Positions 27,895 through 37,036 of a DNA stretch of 64,000 bases are shown piece by piece. Under the pieces are notes generated by a model that saw only the letters and a list, made by a program, of their open reading frames with translations, was not told the origin of the DNA and did not search any database. This stretch comes from Hyphomicrobium sp. GTDB taxonomy: Bacteria > Pseudomonadota > Alphaproteobacteria > Rhizobiales > Hyphomicrobiaceae. Within the stretch, counting starts at the first letter, position 1. The number at the start of each line of letters is the position of its first letter. The position numbers and the translations under genes are program-made. The stretch covers positions 124,001 to 188,000 of the forward strand of contig JADJVG010000009.1 of NCBI GenBank assembly GCA_016716675.1, given 5' to 3'.

Positions 27895-30402
27895 CTACGC
27901 TGCGCGGTTCCGGCGTGCCACCACGATCATGCCGTCGCCCTCGACCGGAAGCGGTCTTTCTGGAATACGGACCGTGACCGTTGTGCCACGGCTTTCTTCT
28001 GATTGGATGTCGATCGTGCCGCCATGCAGTTCAACGAGGCTCTTGACGATCGAAAGGCCGAGACCGGCGCCGCGATGTTTCGAGCCCTGGCTGCGGCTCT
28101 CAAAGCGCTGGAATACACGGTCGATCTGGTCCTGCGGGATGCCGACGCCGTGGTCGATGACGGCGAACACGACGGCGCCGTTTTCGCGCCAGCAGGTCAA
28201 TTGTACGGTATCGCCGGCTTTCGAGAAGCCGACAGCGTTCGACAGCAGGTTGTAAAGCACCTGTCGCATGCGGGCCTCGTCGGCCATGAATTCGGAAACA
28301 TCATCGGCAACCGCGATCTCGATGGTCAGACGCGAGCGGATGGCGCGCTCGCGAATGCCGAGGATCGCGGAATCGATGACGGTGCGCACGCCCACCGGCG
28401 TCAGGCGCAATTCCAGACTGCCAGCGTCGATCGTCGCGAGATCGAGAATGTCGTCGATGATGGCGAGCAACGTCTTGGAAGACGTCATGATGTCGGCGAC
28501 GTACTCGCGCTGCTTGTCGTTGAGGCCGCCCATGTAGGGGGTGGCGAGCAATTCGGTAAAGCCGATGATGTTGGTCAACGGCGTGCGCAGCTCGTACGAA
28601 ATGTGGCCGATGAATTGGGTCTTGAGCCGGTCGGCCGCAACCAGGGCTTCGTTGCGTTCGACAAGCGCGCGTTCGGCGCTGCGTGCGTCGGTGACGTCGG
28701 CGAAGGTCAGAAGCGTCGCGCCATCCGGCAACGGCATCAGGGCATAATCAACGACGCTCATGTCGGCTCGCTTCATCTGACCCTCAAAAGTTTCGCGTTC
28801 TTCCAGGAAAGCGGTGACCGCACGGACGATGCGCGACCATGTGTCGAAGTCCGAGTGCATGGCGCTGGCCAGCGTGACGACTTCGTCGATGTGCGGGAAT
28901 TCGGCCAAGCGGCGCGGCGCGATCTTCCAAATATTCGAGAACGCGACGTTGTAGAGCTTCAAGCGGCCGTCGGTGCCGAACACGGCGACGCCTTCCGAGA
29001 GGCTATCGAGTGTTTCGCGCTGCACGTCGATGAGCGCATTGTAACGGCTTTCAAGCGACAGCCGCGCCGTTTCGTCGGCGAACAGATATGTGACGCCGCC
29101 GTCCGGGCGCTGTTCGGCCATGACGTGGACGATGCGCCCGTCGGTTAGGTGCCAACCGTCTTCGAGTTCGGCGCCGGTTTGATAGCAGGCCAGCACGCGG
29201 GCTTTCCAGTCGCGATAATTGACAACGGGCGGCAGCTTGCCCTGCTCGCGTAGCCGGTCGAGAACCGCGCTGTCGCTCGGTTTGCTGCGCAGCCAGTCCT
29301 CGTCGAGTTGCCACAGGTTGCGGTAAGCATCGTTGAAGAACACGAGCTGCTGGTCGCGATTGAAAATCGCAACCGCCGTTTCGACGCGATGCAGCGTGCG
29401 GTCATACGCTGCGATCTGGCGTTCGAGTTCGCCTTGCACGTTTTCAATGGCCGTGACGTCGATGGCGGCACCCGCCGTTACGCCATCAACCGGCAGCACC
29501 ACGATGTCATGCGGGCGGCGCTCGCCACCGGCGACAAGATGCACACGCGCCCGATAGCTTTCGCCCTGCGCCATCGATTTGGCGACCGATTTGCGCTGGC
29601 GGCTTTCCAGCAGTTCGATCTGGCGGTCGAGGACTTCGGCTTCGCTTTGCGCGTCAACCGCTTGGATATAGGCGCTGTTCACCCACACCAGGCGGCCATC
29701 GTCGGCGCGCAGCCAGACCGGCATTGGCAGCGTATTGAGCAGCGCGCGGCTTGAGCGGATGTCGCGCGCCAGCGAAGCGTGCTGCTGATGGATGGTCGAG
29801 AGTTCCAGTTTGTAGCCGGCAATATCCTTGAGGCGCAGCACGGCGCGCCCGCCGGCCGCACGGCCCTCGGCTTCTACATTGCCGCCCGCCAGGGTTTTCA
29901 GAATGATGTTGAACGCGCGGCCATTGGCGAATAGCTGATCAAGCGCGGTCTTCAGCGCTTGAGCGCCTTTGGCTTCAAGCCAGTGCCCGAAGCGCAGAAT
30001 TTCGGTATTGCTTTCCGGTACGCCCGGCACGCCGCTCAAGGTGTGCGCGACGATGCGGACGGCTTGGCCCTGTTCCCAGAAAATCAGCACCTGCGGTTCG
30101 GCGCGGATGATGGCGTCGGCGGCGGCCAGATTGCGGCGTAGCTGAAGACTCTCGGCCTTGGCGTAGCGGGCTTCGCGGCGCGCCGAAGAGGTCATGTGCC
30201 AGACGATCAGGCCGGCAATGAAGCCGGCGCCGGCGACCAGCGCAATCAGCGAGACATGGCGCAGGTCCATCTGGTCGGAGCGTGTGCCATAGCCGGAAAT
30301 GAACGACGACATCAAAGCCGTGACGCAACCCATCGCGGCCAGCAGCAGCAGCGCTAGCTGGCGGCGTGTCGTCTGCTGGTTACGGTTGGTAATGCCGCGC
30401 AT
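27895..30402 (-). CDS. PAS-domain sensor histidine kinase
   Basis: 835-residue membrane kinase. Two N-terminal helices (about 15-36 and 49-70) are followed by three or four PAS-like segments (about 225-330, 335-450, 455-580), a HisKA box GHISYELRTPL with phospho-acceptor His600, N-box LYNLLSNAVGFS and G-boxes DHGVGIP and HRGAGLGLS. No response regulator is adjacent, so the partner is unknown. The multi-PAS build resembles kinases of the PleC/DivL cell-cycle circle, which is only a suggestion. It starts the minus-strand run that continues with tsaE-amgK after 11 bases. Confidence 0.9.
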   Translation of the reverse strand: MRGITNRNQQTTRRQLALLLLAAMGCVTALMSSFISGYGTRSDQMDLRHVSLIALVAGAGFIAGLIVWHMTSSARREARYAKAESLQLRRNLAAADAIIRAEPQVLIFWEQGQAVRIVAHTLSGVPGVPESNTEILRFGHWLEAKGAQALKTALDQLFANGRAFNIILKTLAGGNVEAEGRAAGGRAVLRLKDIAGYKLELSTIHQQHASLARDIRSSRALLNTLPMPVWLRADDGRLVWVNSAYIQAVDAQSEAEVLDRQIELLESRQRKSVAKSMAQGESYRARVHLVAGGERRPHDIVVLPVDGVTAGAAIDVTAIENVQGELERQIAAYDRTLHRVETAVAIFNRDQQLVFFNDAYRNLWQLDEDWLRSKPSDSAVLDRLREQGKLPPVVNYRDWKARVLACYQTGAELEDGWHLTDGRIVHVMAEQRPDGGVTYLFADETARLSLESRYNALIDVQRETLDSLSEGVAVFGTDGRLKLYNVAFSNIWKIAPRRLAEFPHIDEVVTLASAMHSDFDTWSRIVRAVTAFLEERETFEGQMKRADMSVVDYALMPLPDGATLLTFADVTDARSAERALVERNEALVAADRLKTQFIGHISYELRTPLTNIIGFTELLATPYMGGLNDKQREYVADIMTSSKTLLAIIDDILDLATIDAGSLELRLTPVGVRTVIDSAILGIRERAIRSRLTIEIAVADDVSEFMADEARMRQVLYNLLSNAVGFSKAGDTVQLTCWRENGAVVFAVIDHGVGIPQDQIDRVFQRFESRSQGSKHRGAGLGLSIVKSLVELHGGTIDIQSEESRGTTVTVRIPERPLPVEGDGMIVVARRNRAA

Positions 30403-30633
30403 CGCGTCCGGTTCTGATTGGTAGTTGCAAAAAAGCTGTTGGTTGTGCGGACGCGACTAAAGCAAGCCAACAGGCGACGCGGGCCGCAGCCCGAATCACT
30501 CTCGGTGATTATGCTGACCTTGGCCGCAAGCTGCCAGTGCGGTGTGCCTCAGACGCGACAACGGCGCGCGAGGTGTTCCCCGCGCGCCGCGTTTATCGTG
30601 AAGTAAGGCAGCTAGGCGCCGCTGAAACCGCTG

Positions 30634-32040
30634 TTAGTAGCGGTACTGCTCCGACTTGAACGGGCCTTCCTGCGGAACGCCGATGTACGCCGACTGATCC
30701 GGCCGCAGCTTGGTCAGCTTGGCGCCGATCTTGGTCAAGTGCAGCATCGCGACCTTTTCATCGAGGTGCTTCGGCAACGTGTAGACCTTCTTTTCGTACT
30801 TGCCGGGGTTCGCCCACAGTTCGATCTGCGCCAGCGTCTGGTTGGTGAACGACGCCGACATCACGAACGAGGGGTGACCCATCGCGTTGCCAAGGTTCAC
30901 CAGGCGGCCTTCCGACAGCAGGATGATGCGCTTGCCGTCGGGGAACTGGATTTCATCGACCTGCGGCTTGATGTTGTTCCAGCGGAAGTTCTTCAACGCC
31001 GCGACCTGGATCTCGTTGTCGAAGTGGCCAATGTTGCAGACGATCGCCCGGTCCTTCATGGCCCGCATGTGGTCGGCGGTGATGACATCTTTATTGCCGG
31101 TGGCGGTCACGAAGATGTCGGCGCGGGGCGCTGCATCTTCCATGGTTACGACTTCATAGCCTTCCATCGCCGCCTGCAAGGCGCAGATCGGATCGATTTC
31201 GGAGACCATGACGCGGCAGCCGGCCTGGCGCAGCGACGCCGCCGAACCCTTGCCGACGTCGCCGAAACCGGCGACGAACGCGATCTTGCCGGCCATCATC
31301 ACGTCGGTGCCGCGGCGGATGCCGTCGACCAGCGATTCGCGGCAGCCATAGAGATTGTCGAACTTCGACTTGGTGACCGAGTCGTTGACGTTGATTGCCG
31401 GGAAGAGCAGCGTGCCCTTCTTCTGCATTTCATAGAGACGGTGGACGCCGGTGGTGGTTTCTTCCGAAACGCCCTTGATGCTCTTGGCGAGCTCAGCGAA
31501 CCAGCCCTTCGGCTTTTCCTTCAGCGTTTTCTTGAGCAGGGCGAAGAAGACTTCTTCTTCTTCCGATTCCGGCTTGTCTAGGAATGCGGTATCGCCGTTT
31601 TCGGCGCGCAGGCCCAGATGTACGAACATGGTGGCGTCGCCGCCGTCGTCGAGGATCATGTTCGGCATGCCGCCGTCAGCCCACTCGAACAACTTGCGGG
31701 TGTAGTCCCAGTAATCGACGAGGCTCTCACCCTTCCAGGCGAACACCGGAATACCGGCGGCAGCAATGGCGGCGGCGGCGTGATCTTGCGTCGAGTAGAT
31801 GTTGCAGGACACCCAGCGGATGTCGGCGCCAAGGGCGGCCAGCGTCTCAATAAGTACGGCTGTCTGGATTGTCATATGCAACGAACCGGCGATCCGGGCG
31901 CCCTTCAGCGGCTGCGCCGGACCGTATTCGGTGCGGGTTGCCATCAGGCCCGGCATCTCGGTTTCGGCGATCGAGATCTCTTTGCGGCCCCACTCGGCTA
32001 GGCTCAGATCCTTTACGATGTAGTCCTGCTTCGTGCTCAT
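30634..32040 (-). CDS. ahcY: Adenosylhomocysteinase
   Basis: NAD-dependent enzyme that splits S-adenosylhomocysteine to adenosine and homocysteine, relieving methyltransferase inhibition. The 468-residue protein has the NAD-binding block VAGFGDVGKGSA, the NINDSVTKSKFDNLYGCRESL region with the catalytic Lys and Asp, and the conserved C-terminus LRPDQSAYIGVPQEGPFKSEQYRY. AAGGAGCTGAG precedes the ATG. C-ending codons dominate. A promoter-like site lies about 120 bases upstream. Confidence 0.97.
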   Translation of the reverse strand: MSTKQDYIVKDLSLAEWGRKEISIAETEMPGLMATRTEYGPAQPLKGARIAGSLHMTIQTAVLIETLAALGADIRWVSCNIYSTQDHAAAAIAAAGIPVFAWKGESLVDYWDYTRKLFEWADGGMPNMILDDGGDATMFVHLGLRAENGDTAFLDKPESEEEEVFFALLKKTLKEKPKGWFAELAKSIKGVSEETTTGVHRLYEMQKKGTLLFPAINVNDSVTKSKFDNLYGCRESLVDGIRRGTDVMMAGKIAFVAGFGDVGKGSAASLRQAGCRVMVSEIDPICALQAAMEGYEVVTMEDAAPRADIFVTATGNKDVITADHMRAMKDRAIVCNIGHFDNEIQVAALKNFRWNNIKPQVDEIQFPDGKRIILLSEGRLVNLGNAMGHPSFVMSASFTNQTLAQIELWANPGKYEKKVYTLPKHLDEKVAMLHLTKIGAKLTKLRPDQSAYIGVPQEGPFKSEQYRY

Positions 32041-32163
32041 CTCAGCTCCTTTGGAGGGGGTTCGGCGTGTTTTGTGCCCGCCCGCCGCGATGGGCGTTGT
32101 TCACGCGCAGCATTGGGATCGGACACACGGCCGCAGCAAAAAAAATCTGTCGTGGTGGGCGGG

Positions 32164-32192
32164 TGTATAGCGAAGGCCCGGCAGTCACGCAA
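32164..32192 (-). promoter_or_regulatory. Predicted sigma70-type promoter of ahcY
   Basis: On the minus strand, TTGCGT (32192-32187), a 17-base spacer, then TATACA (32169-32164), about 125 bases upstream of the ahcY ATG. The leader between them does not show a SAM or SAH riboswitch I can recognise. Confidence 0.5.
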
Positions 32193-32254
32193 CAAGATAT
32201 AAACAACTCTTTATGTGTCTATCGCCGCACGGCGATCCGATGTTGTTTGCAGGA

Positions 32255-32460
32255 CCTTGTTCTTGTTCGCTTTTGCGAGGTACAAAAGTATTGTATCAAA
32301 ATAGATGTAGTAAATATGGTGTTAAAACGAAGTATAAAATTTGATATAAATTGTATTTGATATGCATCACAATTTTCTTAGTTCGATATAACTCTACCTC
32401 TGCTGTTAAATAGTCTTAAAGAGCAGACGCCTATTCTGCAAAAGCCAATATAGGTGCAGG
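32255..32460. other. A/T-rich upstream region of the TadG-like gene
   Basis: From roughly 32270 to 32410 the sequence is strikingly A/T-rich compared with the GC-rich genome around it, with repeated GATATAAA/TTTGATAT-like words. It ends in AGGAGG before the TadG-like ATG. Such composition is typical of a foreign or silenced promoter region. Confidence 0.6.
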
Positions 32461-32469
32461 AGGCGTATT

Positions 32470-33885
32470 ATGTCTATCAATCAGTGGAAGCGGTCTGAGA
32501 TCGCTTCAGCTACAAAAAGGGAGCAGCCGTCCGGTTCGGGACTGAGCATGCGCTACCGGGAACGGTTCGCGAGCTTTGCCCAGGATACGGCAGGCGATGT
32601 CGCCGTAATCTTCGGTCTGATGACCATGGCGATGTTCATTCTCATCGGTGCGGCGGTCGATCTCGGCCGTTGGCTGAATGCCCGCGATCAAACGATTGCA
32701 GCAATCGACTCGGCCGTCCTGGCTGCGGGTCGTGCGTTGCAGACGAATGGTGGCAACCGGACCGATGCGGTCAACACTGCCAAGATCTACTATCAGCAGG
32801 CCGTGTCGAACCGTCTGGTCGTGAAGAACGACACCGTATCATTCGCGGTCGTTGATGACGGTTCTGCCGTTCAGGCGACGGGTAATGCTGAAATCAACAC
32901 GCCGTTCATGCGCCTTGCAGGCATCAATCAACTGCCGCTGCTCAAGCTGACAGGCTCCGAACACCCGAAGTCGGTGCTGGGTATTGGCGGCAATGCGCAG
33001 TTGAACCTGGAAATCTCCATGATGCTCGACGTTTCGGGCTCGATGGGGTCTGGCAGCAAGCTGGACGACATGAAAGCTGCGGCGGCCGACCTCGTCGATA
33101 TCGTCGTGTGGCAGGACCAGAGCAAGTACACCTCGAAGGTTGCCATCGTGCCGTTCTCAGGCGACGTGCGCCCGCCGGCAGCCATGTTGCCGATCGTGAC
33201 GCCGCCAGTCAGCACGACCTGGCCGTTGATGCGCCGCTTCAACAACCGGGATTACACAAAAACGGCATGTGTGGCTGAGCGCAATGGCACCAACAAGTTC
33301 ACCGACGCAATGGCGGAAGCCGGCGCGTATGTGACGCCAGCCTACTCTCGTACCGGTGCTTGCTCGACGCCGCAGTCCGGAACGGTTCTGCCGCTGACCA
33401 ACGACAAGCCCGCATTGTTCGACAAGATCAACCAGCTGACGCTGGGTGGTGCTACCGGTGGGCACATTGGTACGGCATGGGCCTACTATATGTTGTCGCC
33501 GAAGTGGTCGTCGGTGTTGACAGGCCTGTCGCTTCCGGTTGCCTACCACACGCCGAAGACCCAGAAGATCGCCATCCTGATGACTGACGGTGAATATAAC
33601 TCCACCTACAGCAACACGGGCCTTCCGAGCGGCGATGGCGCGGGTAACGGCAACGGCAGCAGCTCGATTGGTCAGGCCATCTCGATCTGTAACCAGATGA
33701 AGCAGCAGGACATCGATGTTTATACCATCGGCTTTGATCTGGGTGGTAACTCGACGGCCATCAACACGCTGAAGAATTGCTCGAGTGATAACTCGAAATT
33801 CTACACGGCCGAGAACGGCGAGCAGTTGAAGGCGGTCTTCCGCGACATCGCACTGAAGGTCTCGACGCTCTACCTCTCGAAGTAA
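32470..33885 (+). CDS. TadG-like pilus protein with von Willebrand factor A domain
   Basis: 471-residue protein. A basic N-terminus precedes one membrane helix (about 44-64, VAVIFGLMTMAMFILIGAAV), the TadE/TadG-type class III signal/anchor. Then comes a periplasmic domain with a vWA fold: MIDAS motif DVSGSMGSGS near residue 188, a metal-site Thr/Asp in ILMTDGEYNST near 372, and DVYTIGFDLGG at the end. Tad pilus-associated pseudopilins and TadG adhere to surfaces. No other tad genes are nearby, so it is an orphan. AGGAGG precedes the start. It sits between ahcY and a truncated ptsH, where related genomes have those two adjacent, suggesting insertion. Confidence 0.88.
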   Translation: MSINQWKRSEIASATKREQPSGSGLSMRYRERFASFAQDTAGDVAVIFGLMTMAMFILIGAAVDLGRWLNARDQTIAAIDSAVLAAGRALQTNGGNRTDAVNTAKIYYQQAVSNRLVVKNDTVSFAVVDDGSAVQATGNAEINTPFMRLAGINQLPLLKLTGSEHPKSVLGIGGNAQLNLEISMMLDVSGSMGSGSKLDDMKAAAADLVDIVVWQDQSKYTSKVAIVPFSGDVRPPAAMLPIVTPPVSTTWPLMRRFNNRDYTKTACVAERNGTNKFTDAMAEAGAYVTPAYSRTGACSTPQSGTVLPLTNDKPALFDKINQLTLGGATGGHIGTAWAYYMLSPKWSSVLTGLSLPVAYHTPKTQKIAILMTDGEYNSTYSNTGLPSGDGAGNGNGSSSIGQAISICNQMKQQDIDVYTIGFDLGGNSTAINTLKNCSSDNSKFYTAENGEQLKAVFRDIALKVSTLYLSK

Positions 33886-33894
33886 GTGTCTCGA

Positions 33895-34077
33895 CTATTG
33901 GCTTTCTGCACAAGAGCTGGGGGTGCCTTTCAAGGCGCCCCCAGTCGTGATGTTGGCCGTATAGCATGCGGCGCATTTGACGAACTTGGCGGACGCGCGT
34001 GCGTGAAGACCCTTGATGTTGCGGATAACCACAATCGCTTCCGGGCGTATGCTGTTTTTGAGTTCCGGCACGGGCAC
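33895..34077 (-). pseudogene. ptsH: HPr phosphocarrier protein, C-terminally truncated
   Basis: 60-codon remnant of HPr, which carries phosphate from enzyme I to EIIA in the PTS. IVVIRNIKGLHARASAKFVKC at 15-35 is unmistakable, with the active His25, followed by AACYTANIT. HPr is normally about 85-105 residues. Here the last 15 residues read through a hairpin and are unrelated, and the region holding the regulatory serine (target of HprK) and the final two strands is absent in all frames. The gene keeps its place downstream of EIIA. It is probably inactive, which matters because hprK and EIIA next to it are intact. Confidence 0.85.
33917..33944. terminator. Hairpin between the TadG-like gene and the ptsH remnant
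   Basis: 13-bp stem CTGGGGGTGCCTT / AAGGCGCCCCCAG with one G-T pair, 32 bases after the TadG-like stop. It lacks a T tract on either strand, so termination would be imperfect. The recognisable ptsH sequence ends at its edge. Confidence 0.7.
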
Positions 34078-34151
34078 TCCGAGACTTGAATGATCGCTGG
34101 CAACTCCCTTGCGGGGAGCCGGTCGCCAGCGACACGATCAGACGGAGCCTG

Positions 34152-34553
34152 TTATTCGCCCGAAAGTTCCTGGCTGGCCACCTTGATATACTTCTTGCCG
34201 GCGTCGCGCGCCATGGCGACCGCTTGCGGCAGCGCCATCTCGGTGCGGATGCTGGCGAGTTTGACGAGGATCGGCAAGTTGATGCCGGCGATGACTTCGG
34301 CCTTCGCCTCGTCCATCACGGAGATCGCAAGATTTGATGGTGTTCCGCCGAACATATCGGTCAGGATGATGACGCCCTTGCCGCTATCGACGCGGCGCAC
34401 GGCGTCGAGAATATCCTGGCGGCGTGCGGTCGCGTCGTCATCGGGACCGATCGCAACGGTTTCGAGTTGGGTCTGCCGGCCAACAACATGCTCAAGGGCG
34501 TTGCGGAATTCGACCGCTAAGCCGCCATGCGTGACAATCACCAGTCCAATCAT
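34152..34553 (-). CDS. PTS EIIA component, mannose family
   Basis: 133-residue cytosolic EIIA of the Man family. The phosphorylation site is His9 in VIVTHGG, and VIILTDMFGGTPSNLA is the second signature. In Alphaproteobacteria this protein (ManX/PtsL/EIIA-Man) has no sugar permease and forms a regulatory PTS with HPr and HprK rather than a transport system. It lies between hprK and the ptsH remnant in the usual order. Confidence 0.93.
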   Translation of the reverse strand: MIGLVIVTHGGLAVEFRNALEHVVGRQTQLETVAIGPDDDATARRQDILDAVRRVDSGKGVIILTDMFGGTPSNLAISVMDEAKAEVIAGINLPILVKLASIRTEMALPQAVAMARDAGKKYIKVASQELSGE

Positions 34554-34696
34554 GAATGGCTAGCCAATCCTTAACGCCGTCTACGCGAGCAACCCCCACT
34601 TTTGAAACGGGGCGGCGCAAGCGGGCGGAAATTGGCAAGGGTTCGCGGTAAGCGCAAGCGATTTCTGGAACGCCGCGTCTTTTCAAACGGCCAGCG

Positions 34697-35176
34697 TCAG
34701 ACCGCGGCTTTTAACGGTGGAAGATACCGGCTCGACAGCGCCACCAGCACTTTCAGGGGTGCCGAGGCGTCGTATGGGCAAATACGTAGCACGGGTACGG
34801 AAAGTCCGAGCACTTGTGCCACAGGCCACGGGTCCGGGTAGCGCTCGATGTCTTTGCGCCGGGTGATGTCGCAGATAAGCGCTATTTCGGCCTGTTTCTC
34901 GGTATCGACCTCGATGATGCCAACGCCGCGCACCTCGATTTTGCCGAACAATGTGGCCGGCGCGGTTGCGGACAGCGTTAACCCTTCGCGCTTCAGTAGA
35001 ACTTGGTCATCCGAAATCAACCGGACGGGACCAGTCACCAGTTGCGAGGTGGCTATTCCCAGACATCGAAATGCGAGGTCCGATTTGCCCGAACCCGACG
35101 GGCCGCGAATGAGGACGCCGCGACCGCCAACTGCGATTGCCGTAGCATGTACCCGCCGGTCAACCGCGCCGTCCAA
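34697..35176 (-). CDS. hprK: HPr kinase/phosphorylase, short alphaproteobacterial form
   Basis: 159-residue kinase that phosphorylates a serine on HPr. The P-loop is RGPSGSGKSDLAFR at 24-37, and the second block is GVGIIEVDTEKQAEIALI. It lacks the N-terminal half of the Firmicute enzyme, as is normal in this class. The start is TTG and overlaps the chvG stop by 17 bases. Its HPr substrate next door has lost the serine site, so it needs another HPr or is idle. Confidence 0.92.
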   Translation of the reverse strand: MDGAVDRRVHATAIAVGGRGVLIRGPSGSGKSDLAFRCLGIATSQLVTGPVRLISDDQVLLKREGLTLSATAPATLFGKIEVRGVGIIEVDTEKQAEIALICDITRRKDIERYPDPWPVAQVLGLSVPVLRICPYDASAPLKVLVALSSRYLPPLKAAV

Positions 35177-37003
35177 GTCCGCCTCCCATGGCTTTTCCAG
35201 TTTTCAGGCGCACGACAAAGCGGGCACCGATGACCTTGCCGCTGGCGGCGTCCACCCGATTTTCGGCGTAGATCTCGCCGCGGTGGCTGGCAATGATTTC
35301 CTTCGAGATCGAAAGCCCAAGGCCGGAGTTCTTGCCACGTTTGCTATCTGTTGCCGGCCGGTCGGAGTAGAAGCGCTCGAAAATCGCCTGCAACTTATCG
35401 GCAGGGATGCCGGGGCCTTCGTCTTCCACCGAAACCTCGACGTGTGTGCTGGTCGCGCGTGCATGCACCATGATCGTTCCACCAGGTGGCGAGAACGACA
35501 ACGCATTGTCGACGAGGTTCGTGAACACCTGTCCCAGGCGGCCGTCGTTTCCGACGATGGTGTACGCTGCATCGTTGGCCACCGGCTCGACGGATAGCCG
35601 GATGCTCCGGCCATCGTCCGACAGCATGTCGCGGAAAATTCCGGTGACGTTTTTCAGGATGACGCGGATATCGAGCGCCTGCATTTCCTGGCGTGCCAGT
35701 TCGGCGTCGAGGCGCGAAGCATTCGAGACGTCGTTGATCAACCGGTTGAGGCGTTGCAGTTCGCCCTGGATCTGTTCGACCAGCTCGTTGCGATCCGAGT
35801 CGGACTTGGCGTAGGTCAGCGCTTCCGCCGTCGAGCGCGCAGCGGCAAGCGGGTTCTTCAATTCATGCGCGACGTCGGCGGCAAATTTCTCGCTCGCCTC
35901 GATCCGGCGAAAGAGCGCGCCGGTCATGGCGATGAATGCCCGTCCCATCTGGCCAACTTCGTCGCGGCGTTCGCTGAAATCCGGTAACTGCTGGCGGGCG
36001 GAGATGTTCTGGCTGACGCGGTTGGCCGCTGCTGAGAGCCGCCGCATGGGGCCGGCCACGGTGCGCGCCAGAAGCAGCGATGAGCCGATGGCAACCACCA
36101 GCGCGATGCCTGCAATTTGCAGGATCAGCCAGCGTTCGTCCCACAGCACGTCATCAATATCTCCGGGCTGCGTCGAGACCAGCAGCACGCCCATCAACCG
36201 ATTGCCGCGCTTGATCGGTTCAGCCATCGACACGATCTGCTGGCCGCGGCTGTTGAGCAGCAGGATCGGGCGTTCGACGCCGAGTTCGGCAGCTTGTTTG
36301 ACTTCCGGATAGAGAAAGCCGTTGGCGGTGCCGAGTTCGCGGTAAACCTTCAATTCCTTGTTGATCAGCCAGTAGTGGAAGCGCGTCCAGAAATTCTTCA
36401 GGCGCGGGCGTTCTTCGTAAGCGTCCGGCGGCAAGGGGTCATCGTTGCGGTTCTTTGAGAACAGCGTGTCGCTGTCGAGTATGAGCGTGCCCTTTTGCGA
36501 GTAGATACGGGCTTTGAGATCCGCCGGGCCGACCAGCTTTTAAGCACCCGCGAGGCCTGCTGCGGATCAATCGGCAGCTCCAGCGCCGCGAATGCGTCGT
36601 CGCGTTTCGGCTTAGGGGCAATTCTGTCCGGCAGGCGATCGGTATCGTAGATCGCGCGTTCGTTGATGGCGCGGTATGCAATCGCCTCGGCGGTGATGCG
36701 CGAGACGGTTTTCACCACCGATACTTTGGCTTCCAGCAGCCAGCCGTGATGCAGACTGATGTAGAGCATCGCCAGCAGCAGGCCGAGCAGCCCGAGAACA
36801 TTGGTGACCAGAATGCGCCGGCGCAGCGAAGCGCTGAAAAAACGTGGGATCGGCTGGCGCTCATGCCAGCGCGCAACTTTCCCGTAAAGATCGGCGATCG
36901 TCGCCATCCAGCCTTGCGATGCCCGGGCATCGGATTTAACGGCTTTGAGCGCGGTACCTTCCGGCGCCGCGCTCTCCGTCATGTCATTGATGTCCAGCGC
37001 CAT
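35160..37003 (-). CDS. chvG: Sensor histidine kinase ChvG (frameshifted)
   Basis: Membrane sensor of the ChvG/ChvI (ExoS) system, which answers acid and envelope stress. The N-terminal part (37003 down to about 36545) has an anchor helix at LVTNVLGLLGLLLAMLYIS and the start of the sensor region. The second part gives the rest: helix IAGIALVVAIGSSLLL, HAMP, HisKA FAADVAHELKNPL, N-box FTNLVDNALSFS and G-box SGLGLSISKEI. The frames join at AAAA (36540-36543): one base is missing, and restoring it gives KLVGPADLKARIYSQKG and a protein of about 614 residues. Because the pair is important in this order, a sequencing error is more likely than loss. hprK overlaps the end and chvI lies 33 bases upstream. 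Confidence 0.92.
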
Positions 37004-37036
37004 CCAGGCTCCAATCGATGGCGTTACGTATCAAGG

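Noticed and set aside
32041..32200. SAH or SAM riboswitch upstream of ahcY
   Set aside because: I could not match the leader to the paired regions of the known SAH, SAM-II or SAM-V classes.
36530..36550. Programmed -1 frameshift in chvG at CTTAAAAGC
   Set aside because: The codon register does not give a slippery X-XXY-YYZ heptamer, so a simple missing base fits better.
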